A stretch of 64,000 bases of DNA from Diplonema japonicum (Eukaryota > Euglenozoa > Diplonemea > Diplonemida > Diplonemidae): NCBI GenBank assembly GCA_964019335.1, contig OZ025665.1:1-64000 (forward strand). The letters run 5' to 3'. Shown piece after piece: positions 53,495-62,843 of this stretch (positions are counted from its first letter, which is position 1; each line of letters opens with the position of its first letter). Both the position numbers and the translations under genes were made by a program. Under the pieces are notes generated by a model. It ran no database searches. It was given only the letters and a program-made list of their open reading frames with translations, and had not been told where the DNA came from.

Positions 53495-53737
53495 TCAGTA
53501 TCCCTTGTAGGTAACCCACCAACCGGGTCCTGAGACCTCTGAGTAGTCAACGGCGTTCCAGCCAGTCCCCTTCACGATGTTGGGGTTGTGGATGGAACCT
53601 TCTTTCTTCTGGTGCTGGAGCTGTTTGTGAGTAGTGGTAGCTTATCGCGGGCGACAACACACCTGAAGGGTGGACTTCACAGCCGACTTGCTGGCAGACG
53701 GGATGATGGCAGGGCTCGACACATTGGGGTGGGCCAT
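53495..53737 (-). CDS. Small conserved-looking 66-aa protein (2 exons)
   Basis: ATG at 53737. Exons 53737-53663 and 53620-53495 are joined across a 42-nt GT-AG intron and end in TGA. The product starts MAHPNVSSPAIIPSASKSAV and ends GSGPGWWVTYKGY-like (exact end VSGPGWWVTYKGY), with no membrane segment. The clean splice, codon balance and aromatic C-terminus argue it is real, although it is too short and split to stand out as an ORF. I do not recognise the family; a small axonemal or structural protein is possible but unproved. Confidence 0.65.
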
Positions 53738-53813
53738 TTTTCTTTTTTTTGTTGTTTTTTTTGTGTAGTGTGGGAACGCCTTTTCTTTTTCTTTCTTTTT
53801 CTTATTTTCGGCT

Positions 53814-53914
53814 TATGTCGGCTCTTCCTAACCTAGACAAGCAGAATTGTCTAAGGGTTGGATTGTTCACCCACTAACAGGGAACGTGAGCTGGGCTTAG
53901 ACCGGGTCTGATTT
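53814..53914 (+). rRNA. Isolated fragment of large-subunit rRNA (3' domain)
   Basis: Matches the highly conserved stretch of 25/28S rRNA upstream of the sarcin-ricin loop: ATGTCGGCTCTTCCTA, a short stem-loop with GCAGAA loop, GTTGGATTGTTCACCCACTA, and GGGAACGTGAGCTGGG to TTAGACC. Flanking rRNA is absent on both sides. The stem around the GCAGAA loop reads TAGACAA/TTGTCTA, where yeast has an ACCGAA/TTCGGT pair, so pairing is kept while the sequence differs. It could be an inserted piece of the organism's own nuclear or mitochondrial rRNA gene, or a separately transcribed fragment of a split rRNA. Confidence 0.8.
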
Positions 53915-53919
53915 AATCT

Positions 53920-55440
53920 GTCAAGATAGAGTAAAAAAAAGAATCCCAAACCGCCAAACTTATGCCAAGGCTGCGGCCTCTGGCTAAGCCGTTGTCTTCG
54001 AGCAAGGCACCGAGTAGCTACCCTTTCTTAGCTCGATTCTTCTTCTTTTTCTTTTCTTTTGTCGAAGCAAAAAAAAAAAAAAATAATAATAATAAACGAC
54101 AAACCTACCCTATCAATGGCCCTAGGGAGGGGAAGGATATACAGAAGAAAATAAAATAAAAAAGCGAATTTGGATCCTTGCGATAAAATATATATATGAG
54201 TTAAAGGAGGCCGGTGTTGGCGGCGCCCTGCACAAGAACTGTCTACTTGATTACAGGGGGCGCACCGCGGCCGAGTTGTAGCTTCTTCTGCGTTCCGCGT
54301 CGTGTCCTTAATGCGTGCGGTGTACAGCTCAACCCCAGCCGGTGCGTCCCGGGTAACCAAGATTCTGCGCTCGTGCAGTTTGCTGCCTGTTCGTCACCCT
54401 GAGCATCTGCATTATGTTCTTCCACTCGGGCGCTACCGGTGATGACCGACGAGGAGGTCAACAGCGAACAACACATCTGATGTACTTCTTATATTTCCAT
54501 GTTATCCCCACCACCACCATAAAATAGAGGGGAAGGGGTGGCGTGTTTGCGTAAAAGAGGAAAGGAAAGGACAGAAAAGGAAGAATGGGGACAAAAGACT
54601 TTTCGGAGAAGGGGGGGGGGGGGGGGGGGGGGTATGTCTTCCTGTCGATTCATGTTCTGTTTCTTTCTCTTTTTCCCACCTTTTTTTTCCTTCTTATTCT
54701 CCATCATTCTCAATGTCCCTCCCCTGTTTTAAGAAGGGCTTGGGAGGGTGGAGAACAAAAAAAAAAGAAAACACACACTATTTTTTTTTTCGTTCTTTTC
54801 TTTTTGTTTTTCATGTTTCTTTTGAAGGGGGTTCTTTATTCTCGTCCCCTTCCCCCCCCCCCCCCCCCCCCTTTCCCCCCCTCCCTTCACTAAACCTGAT
54901 AATATAAAAACCTTCAAAAGAAATGTATGGTCACTTCCCTTAATCCCTCTGGCAGAGTCATGACTCATACCTCAAACGGAAAAAAAAGAGAAAGGGAAAA
55001 GAAATTAGATCGGACAGAGGAGGGGATACCTACGAGAAAAAGAGAAGGTGTTCTTTTTCTTTTTTTCTTCTTTCCTTGAATAAGACACGTGCAGACACAC
55101 AGGTAGGGGATAAATCATAAAAGAGAAGGGGTTGAAAGGCCGCATGAGCCCTTTAAGGAAGAAGAAGAAGGAAGGAGTAAAAAAAAAAAAAGAGAAAAAA
55201 AGCTAGTGGGTAGGAGGGGGAAAAAAATAAAGCGGGGGATAGGTTGTGAAAAAAAAAAAGAGAAGAATACAAAATAAGAGTGGAGAAGGAACGAAAGCAC
55301 AGAGGACGAGGACTGTTTTCTTTTCATCAGTTCCCCCCTTCTTTTTTTTTTCCTTTTCCCTGGCACAAAAGGAAAGAAAAAACCTGGATGTGGTTGGCTT
55401 TGGTTTCAGCATTGTTTACCGTGGCAGAAAAAAAAGATCG
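53920..55440. other. Spacer, no gene recognised
   Basis: Mostly low-complexity, with G and C homopolymers (about 54611-54632 and 54848-54871). A GC-richer patch at 54205-54475 has short open frames on both strands but no recognisable family. Confidence 0.5.
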
Positions 55441-55441
55441 A

Positions 55442-55587
55442 TTTATGAAAAATAAAGTGGACCTTATTTCCCGCGGCTGATAATCTGTCTTGGGGGGTGA
55501 TTTTCCCTCGCTTCGCTCGTGAAAATCAGATTCGAGGAAAGATTATCAGCCAAGGGAAAGAGTAAAGTCCACTTTAATTCATGAATA
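55442..55587. repeat. 146-nt imperfect fold-back (MITE-like)
   Basis: The ends pair: ATGAAAAATAAAGTGGAC on the left against GTCCACTTTAATTCAT on the right. GGCTGATAATCT then pairs with AGATTATCAGCC further in, and a nested GATTTTC/GAAAATC stem encloses the centre. Almost the whole unit can form one long hairpin. It contains no ORF and is typical in size for a small non-autonomous element; clear target-site duplications were not found. Confidence 0.65.
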
Positions 55588-55689
55588 CGTTATTTTATTT
55601 ATTTTCTGGTTCCCGATCGCACTCCCAACCCCCCCAAAGCCAGGAAGTCCAGGATTTGACATAACATTAAGACAGGGGGTTGCTTGCAC

Positions 55690-55990
55690 TGCTCGTCCAC
55701 GCCTTCAGCATGGCAGTCAACCTGGGCCAGTCTTGCAGGTTTGTGCTCATGCTTCATGGTATGGTTCAGGCGGCTATAAAGGGACCAGAGGCTCGACTTA
55801 AGTCTTCCTTTGTACAGGGCATCGAACTACGTTATCATGTCAGCCTCCCTGGGCTTTCTGGTGCGGATGCGGCTGAATTCGATGAACTCCCTGAGGAACC
55901 TGGGTGCACCAGCGACGCATGGCCCCTGTTCTCGTCCACCCACAGCTCCCTACTTCCAGAGGGGCTGCGAGCGATGCTCTTACCGCAGAT
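55690..55990 (-). pseudogene. Degenerate tyrosine-recombinase (Crypton-like) N-terminal fragment
   Basis: One minus-strand frame reads FLREFIEFSRIRTRKPREAD, one TAG, then FDALYKGRLKSSLWSLYSRL and NHTMKHEHKPARLAQ. The pattern YFDxL...STLWSxYSxLN is typical of the SAM-like DNA-binding domain at the start of eukaryotic tyrosine recombinases carried by Crypton-type elements. The catalytic domain is missing and the frame is interrupted, so it is a relic. The match rests on one short motif recognised by eye. Confidence 0.35.
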
Positions 55991-56119
55991 GCCATCCATG
56001 ACCGAAAGGCAAACCCCGACAGCCAACACCGGGATGCAACAGTAGAATGGTGACAGGTACGTGTAGGATCCCCTGTCCACGGTGGGCACCAACCATGGCA
56101 CAAATACCGCAAAACCTTG

Positions 56120-56960
56120 TTGATCTTCCGGCCTCCTTTCTTTGACGCCCCATTTTCACAAATCTGCTTAAAACATGAGGAAAAAAAATAAAGTGCTTTA
56201 TTTTCCCTAGGGAAATATGGAAAACTATTTTCACGGCTCTAGCCAAAATTCCTTTAGAGGGAATCCAGAAAATAAATAAAAGAGAAAAAAAACACTTCAC
56301 TCAAAAAAGGAAGAGAAAAAAAAAAAGAAACAGTCCGTAGGGAATCCTGTTAAATCAACGAGGAACTTTATCAACAAAAAAAAAAATAACCACCAACTAC
56401 CTTCAGTTTGCCAGAAGAAAATAAAGAAGACCTACCTACCCTGCCAAGAAAGGGGAAGAAGGAGAATGGGGGAAAAAAACACGAACTCTGTGTCTTTTTT
56501 TCCTTTTTTTCCTTTTCTTTTCTTTCTGTTATTTCTTTTCTCTCAATCTTATGAATCCTTTTTTTTCTTCTTTTCTTTCTTTTTCTTCTTCCTGTTCTCT
56601 CGCGAAAAGAAGTAAAAAAGGGGTAACGGCGGAGGGGTGTGGACAAAAAAAAAAGAATAATACTGCAACCTCTTAATTTCTGCCTCGCAAGACGAACACC
56701 TCGAAATAATCCTTGTACAAAGGGAGAAAAGGGGCAAAATAAAAAAATTTCAAAAAAAAAAGGCCCACCAATCAGCAAAAAAAAAAAAAAAAAAAAGATC
56801 GAGCTTCGTTAGATTCTTTTGACATAACTTAAGAAATTGCAGTAAAGTCGAAAAAAAGTAAGTAGTTGTTTAAATAATACAAAAAAAAAAAAAAATGGGG
56901 GGGAAGACGTACCCCACCCACGCATGCCCACACCGCACCCCACAACCCCAGTTTGAAATT
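56120..56960. other. AT-rich spacer, no gene seen
   Basis: Long A and T runs and purine-rich tracts downstream of the NTF2/CCCH gene. No coding or RNA signal was recognised. Confidence 0.55.
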
Positions 56961-56962
56961 CT

Positions 56963-58440
56963 TTAAGTCAGGTCCCTCGAATGATACGGAACCTCGTAAG
57001 TAACAGCCTGCTGTGCCTGTTGGGGTGCCTCTGCCAGTGGTCGTGATGAAGGGACGCCCTCACTGAAACTCCTATTCTTGGCTCCGCTTGTGTGTGGTTG
57101 TGATTGTATTTGTGCTGCTTGTGCTTGTGCTTGCAGAGGTTTAGGTGCGGTGTAAGGAGAGACAGCATCCTGAGGGGTAGATGTATTAAGCACTGCTGCT
57201 TGACTATGATCCCTTTGCATCTGATGTTGCTGCTGTTGCTGCTCTCCATCACCAGAGAAAACAGCCGCTGCGGGATTGCTCGTAAATGGAGTTGGGACAG
57301 GCTGTTGCTGCAGCTGTCGCTTCATTTCTGACGACTGTTTAATTGCTGCCTTTGTTTCTTTATTGAATACCTCTCTTGTCCGATGCACGTGCAGCTGATG
57401 GCAGTCGACCCCTGCTGGGCAGCAGCCTGCCCCTCTTGCGAAGTCGCCACAGTGCGGGATCGTTGTGGGCCGCAGCCTCCATTGTGACTGTTGAAGGGTA
57501 GAAGTACACTTGCTACATACCTGGCAGATTCTGCACCGCAGAATAGCCCACCCTCGCTTTATTCTGACGTTGTCCCATGAGTTGTGGGAGCATGGCCGTG
57601 TCAGCGCCACGCCCACAGGCCCCGACCGGATGGACTCGGCAAGGGACGGCATGGAGATGCAGGACGCGGTGTCGCTTGTGTCAGTAGTTAGAGATGGAAC
57701 AGGTGGGTGGAGAGAAGCTGTGGGGGAGGGGGTGGGGGAGGTGGATGGAGAGGGAGACTGCACAGCTGGAGTCGGAGCAGCCGTTCGTGGATGGCCTGGT
57801 GGGGTCATGCTTGCCAGGGGGTACATCCGGCTGTAAAAAAGAAAAAAAAATTACTTTTCCACATTCCTCTTTTCTTATTTGCATACACTTCAGAAAGCCT
57901 GCCTCCTTGAACATGGCACGCCCACAGCTGCCTGGGATGGGTGTGCCCCTTCGGGACTACGTCCACGTCGAACTCAGCCATCACAACGCCTGTGCCCTTC
58001 CCCATCGAGTAGAAGGACCGCGGTGTCCATGTGATGGTTGCGTTCCCGTTGTCCCAGACCTTCTTCAGTACAGTGTTGTAGTAAGTACACACGTCCTCTC
58101 TCCCGTTGCAAGTGTAAGCCCCTGCACGGCCGATGGAATCCGATAAGAAAATGTCAGGAGTCGTGAACTTCTCTACCCACTCTGTGACCCATCCCTCGTC
58201 CATGGCCTGTTGGTACAAAGCCCATACATGCTTCACGAAATCCACATCCTTCTCAGGGGACCCGCCCCCAGCAGCAGCAAGGGATGCAGATGCGATACTC
58301 GGCCCCTCGTCCCCGCCATGCCCCCGAAACAGTGACCACGCACTCACCATAAAATCAACCGCTGTCGTTTGCTCCCTCCCAGCAGGTTCGGGATTCTCAT
58401 ACCCTCCCCTGCTCCCGCTCATAGGCCATGCGAAGTCCAT
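56963..58440 (-). CDS. NTF2/SnoaL-fold domain fused to CCCH zinc finger and Q-rich tail (462 aa, 3 exons)
   Basis: Exons 58440-57887, 57830-57521 and 57487-56963 with introns of 56 and 33 nt. The phase at the first donor (GTATGC) fixes the reading frame of exon 2. Residues ~55-185 look like an NTF2-like alpha+beta barrel (EWVEKFTTPDIFLSDSIGR, TWTPRSFYSMGKG, VVMAEFDVDVVP). After a proline/serine linker comes CSHNSWDNVRIKRGWAILRC, a small zinc-binding motif, and then a CCCH finger, C-x8-C-x6-C-x3-H (HCGDFARGAGCCPAGVDCHQLH). The tail is rich in glutamine. RNA binding is likely from the CCCH finger; the partner of the NTF2 fold is unknown. Confidence 0.8.
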
Positions 58441-58444
58441 CTCC

Positions 58445-58855
58445 GCTTGCTATTGGATAAATCCTATTGTCCTCTTTTCTTTTTTCTTCTTTTTTTCCTC
58501 TTTCTTAATAAGGTCGTAACGGGCTTTCCCGCCCCACCCGCACCCCTCCCTACGACCTGTGGTGGTTGGCACGGTGGCGAAGGGAAACACAGACAAATAA
58601 CCTCGTAGAACGAAATTTTAAAATTAATTAAAACCTTTATTTTAAGCTTGGCTTTCTTTATTTATTTCTTGTCCCTACGCAGACCTACTTTCGTTCTCAC
58701 AATGAAAAGAAAAACAAAGGGGAAGGAACTGGACAACCCAAAGGAGATCCTCTAAACAAATGAAGTAAACTGTACATTACATTCGAAAGGGGGAGAAAGA
58801 AGAAGAAATTCATTAACATGGGGAACCTGAAGAAAACAGGGAGAAAAAGAAAGTA
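58445..58855. other. Spacer, no gene seen
   Basis: AT-rich, with an acceptor-like TTTATCCAATAG about 9 nt before the start of the NTF2/CCCH gene. Nothing else was recognised. Confidence 0.5.
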
Positions 58856-58860
58856 GACAC

Positions 58861-59451
58861 TTACACGATAACTATGACCCCTTGGGTCCGGAATCCCATT
58901 TGTTTGGGTGATTCATTAAGGTCTAGCAGGTCGCCTGCGGTCATCTCTGGTAGCTTGGTGCTGTTGTAGTAAAGACTGTGGGTGGTGACATCAGTCTTAA
59001 GCTTCTGGCTGATAATACTGAGGGACCTTACAAGGGGCACATCGCGGGGGACGCTCTGTGTGTGTATGTGTAAAATGGTCCATTGTGCACAACTTTGTGT
59101 CAAGCAAAAAGTCTTAAAAATTTCATTGTGTCAAAGAAAACAATATCATGAATGTCTCCAGAAACAAAATCCTGCCATAGGGAACAGTGTACCACACTAT
59201 GCTGCTATTTCTTTTCGCTTTTTTGACGCAAAGGCAAAAAAGTACCCCCCCCCCCCAGGAACTAAACACAAAACTTGATAAAATGCCAGGGAACTGCCCC
59301 CCATGTGTTCACACAACACGAACAGCAGCAGTGTCGTGAATCACAGATTTTCGTCCAGCTTGCGGACAAACGAAACTCTCACTTTCTTTTCGTATTCACG
59401 CACAAGCTCTGTCGTGCCATGCACAAATGATTTGGTAGCTCTCACCCTTTA
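58861..59451 (-). CDS. Possible ubiquitin-like fold protein, 5' end unresolved
   Basis: The 3' exon (59053-58861) encodes VPLVRSLSIISQKLKTD, LYYNSTKLPEMTAGDLLDLN and GFRTQGVIVIV, a good outline of a ubiquitin-like fold: helix, short strands and a final strand. An upstream stretch (about 59442-59345) gives FVHGTTELVREYEKK and VRVSFVRKLDENL, which would supply the first strands. The two join in frame if GT at 59344 and AG at 59054-59055 are used, but that intron (291 nt) is far longer than usual here. No ATG is in frame, and the first exon overlaps the end of the next gene in another frame. Treat as tentative. Confidence 0.4.
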
Positions 59452-62433
59452 GTGATACTATCTGGTTGCTTTCTTAGCTATTCTTTGAAGTCGGTTTTTT
59501 TTTAATTTCAGGAATTTCCATGACAAATAGCATACCACGATGAAAGAAGGTGTAGCGCGCCCCTCCTTCAGAGGCCACCTCGCCCCAACAAAGCCAAGCT
59601 TCACCTTCGGCGTTGTATCCGATGCGCTGCTCCACCCTTGGCTCTCGTGCGACACTAACCGGTCGCTCCCTTCCTCTGACTTCGGTTGCATGACTGGCGT
59701 CGGGTGGGCCACCGACCCCGGCGGCGTGGGCGTAACGTTCGCAGAGCTCGCTGGTTGTACTGACGGCATCGACTGCAAAGAGTGCACTGACGTGTCCTGC
59801 TTGGGTCCGAAGGAAGGCGTGGCCTGCGGCACGTATTGAGCAGATGCAGGCTTTAAACCTGAAGGATGCCCGGCCGGTTGTGAAGATGGGTGCTGGGATG
59901 GAAGTTGAGACGGCGTGCCAGCTGGACCTGCCTGAGTCTGGCTACCAAATGGCGCACCCGATGGTTGCACAGAAGGTGTGTGATGCCGCGAAGGCGCATG
60001 TTGAGCGGAAGGGTGTTCAGAAGCCGATTGCCCGAACTGCACACCGGATGGGTGAACAGAAGGTTGGGTGGGGGGTGTCGGGAGTGCTGGCTCGGAAGTA
60101 ACCTGTTTGCTGAGCTGCGCACCTTGAAGAGTAGTACGTTGGGAGGGCATCAATTGTGCAGTAGCTGAAAGATTCGCGGAGGGGGGCTGATTGGTCTGCA
60201 CACTGGGGTGAACAGAAGGCACAGAGGGCACCGGATGCTGAGAAGGTACTGGCTGCGCTGTTTGGGCAGACGGTTGTACCGAGAACTGCGCACTTGACTG
60301 CACCGAGGATGTATGCTGAGTGGCCACTGGCTGAGCAGATTGTGCCAAGTACACGGAGTGCACAGGTGCAGGTGCGCTACTTAGCTGTGCGCTCGAAGGG
60401 TGCCCGGAAGGCTGGACAACCGGTGTTGCACGCTCAGATGTCCGGTCTGCAGGTTGGTGCTGTGAGGCAGGGGGTTGCACGGGCTCTTGTGTAGAGGACG
60501 GCGCACCAAAGGAGACAGGCTCCTGCGCAGAAACTGCTGAGGGCCGTCCTGAAGGTGTGCTTTGTGCTAGCGGCGGCTGCGCGACAGATAAGAACGAAGA
60601 AGCTTGATGCATGGAAGCCATCGACTGGTTGGGCTGCTGGACGGCTGATGCATGGCTGGAGGGGGGCGCTATCTGCATCGAGGGTACAGGGTGCATGGAA
60701 GGTGTAGGGTGCTGTGAAGGCGGTACAGAGCCCGGGGCTGGTTGGGAAGGGTCAGGTGCAGGGACGGCAGAAGGCTCGAGGTGCATTGAAGGCATAGATT
60801 GCGTGCTGCGCGGATGGCTTGCCGAAGGCTGTGCAGGTAGCATAGAGCTCTGGGGAGCAACAGGCCGGGATAACTGCGCAGACGGGTGCCCAGCAAGTGC
60901 CTGGCCACTCAATTGTGCGCTTTGTTGCTGAGCTAACTGTGCAGAAGGATTACTAGAAGTCGCGGATACCTGGTGGTGCGCAGAAGGCATGGACTGCGCA
61001 TGGCTGACAGGGCTCGCAGGCTCAACTGAAGGTATGGGTTGCGAAGCCACAAGCTGAGGCGACTGCGTAGACGGGAATCCAAAAGGTGCTTGGCTAAACT
61101 GAGCACCTGCTGAAGGATGCACAGAGGATGCCTGGATACTCTGCTGTGTGTTGGGTGGGTCAGCGGGCTGTTGCGAAGACACTTGATTGGCAGGAGGCGC
61201 CTGCTGCTGGCTAAACTGTGCACTTGTAGCCGAAGGGTGTACAGAGTGTGCTTGGCTAAATTGTGTGTGTGCAGACTGCTGAACAGCAGGAATCTGCTGA
61301 GCAGATGCTTGGTTACTAAACTGTGTGCCCACAGCAGAAGGATGTGTGGAGTGCCCTGACGGCTGCTGGGAATGCATTTGCTGAGCTGATTGCGCAACAG
61401 AAGGCTGTTGAGAAGGCACCGGCTCAGAAGGTGCCTGATTATTGAACTGCGCTAACTGGTGTGATTGGTTAAATTGCGAGGCCGACGGCTGAGCAGAAGG
61501 CTGCTGGGAAGGCACATGCTGAGCTGACTGCACGGCAGAGGAGTGCACAGAAGGAGCTTGATTGCTGAACTGTGCCGACGGCTGCTGTGCAGGCTGGGTG
61601 TTGAACTGAGAGGTCGACGGCTGCGCGGAAGACTGCGCACCAGAAGCCTGGTGCATCGGAAGCGTGGCGAAATGCTCGGAAGCTGCGGATGCGTAGCTCG
61701 ACGCGGGTTGCACGGAGGGAGCGTCGGTGCCCTCGGTCGTGCGCTCAGAAGACGTGTGGGACGCGAGGTTCACGGACTGTGCGAAATTGACAGAGGGGTG
61801 GATTGAGGGCCCTTGAGACAGCGCAGATTGCCGAGGGCCAAATTGTGAAGGAACGTGCATGAGGCTGGCGGATGCCGAGGGCTGGTACTGGGATGCAACC
61901 ATGTCACCGGACACGTGGTGAGAATAGGGTGTTGGATGTGATGAAGCAGGCTCTGAGGGCACCTCTGGACCTGGTGACATGTGCCCCTTGAGCAGTGCGA
62001 GTTCACACGTCAATTGTGTGCATTTCAGGGTCATCTCAGCAAGCTGATTCTGCAAGCGCATAACGTGTGTCGGTGTCATGTCAACGCAGATATCAGGTCC
62101 TGTGGGACCGTAGTCCGTGAGGTGGATGGGATGTTGTTCGCTGGGGGGGTAGTATGTGTACAGAGAAGCCAACGTGACAGGCACCTTTCCAAACACCACA
62201 GGGACGTCGATGTCTGTCTGAGTCTCCGCAGTGACCACCTCGCGATGTTTGTAGTGCTCGATCATCCCCTGTTCTCCTTGCAGGTGTCGGTCCAACCTCC
62301 TCATGAACTCTCCTCCATTAGACCGCCTCACGGGGGACAGCGTTCTCGAGGCAGGGATGTTGTACCCTCCGCTGTGACAATTGTGTCCCTTCGGAGGCGA
62401 CATCGCCTGTGAAACCATAAACGGCCATGTCAT
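59396..62433 (-). CDS. Large low-complexity Ser/Ala/Gln/Pro protein (about 1000 aa)
   Basis: ATG at 62433. The unspliced frame runs 991 codons to a stop at 59458. A consensus donor (GTATGC at 59535) and an acceptor at 59462 would instead end it at 59396. The first ~170 residues look folded (EQGMIEHYKHREVVTAETQT, FGKVPVTLASLYTYYPPSEQ, and a short coiled coil RLQNQLAEMTLKCTQLTCEL). The next ~750 are irregular repeats of HPSAxxAQ, QPSAQF and VPSQ. A conserved-looking end includes VKLGFVGARWPLKEGRATPS. No family is recognised. A disordered scaffold or condensate-forming protein is a guess. Confidence 0.7.
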
Positions 62434-62439
62434 AGATGG

Positions 62440-62840
62440 GTGGGAGGAACACCACCTGTGTGTGATGACTTGGTGTTATGTGACAGCATATAAAAAGATA
62501 TGATGAAAGGAGGGATCCTCCCGTCTTTTTTAGGATTTCAATTATTTTATTCTTTCACCTCCTCCTTTTAAAATGCAAGACAGAGCTGACCCGAAAGTCA
62601 ACTTTTAAAAAAATAAAATAAGAAAAGAAGGAAGAAACGAAACAAAGGTGTCGAGGCATCAGTACCCACGTTACGAAGGGGAGCACACTTTTCCTATTGT
62701 TTGCCTTTTATAAAAGCTTCTGCGTTCCTCCGAACTGTGAACTTCTGATTTCGAGGTTACGCGTCCTTCCATTGGAGGATACTAGGTTCTTGATATACTT
62801 CATGGGGTCTTCCTTGGGCTTCCTGAACGAAAAAGAAATG
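62440..62840. other. Spacer, no gene seen
   Basis: AT-rich; an acceptor-like CATCACACACAG lies about 22 nt before the ATG of the low-complexity protein. Nothing else was recognised. Confidence 0.5.
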
Positions 62841-62843
62841 AAA

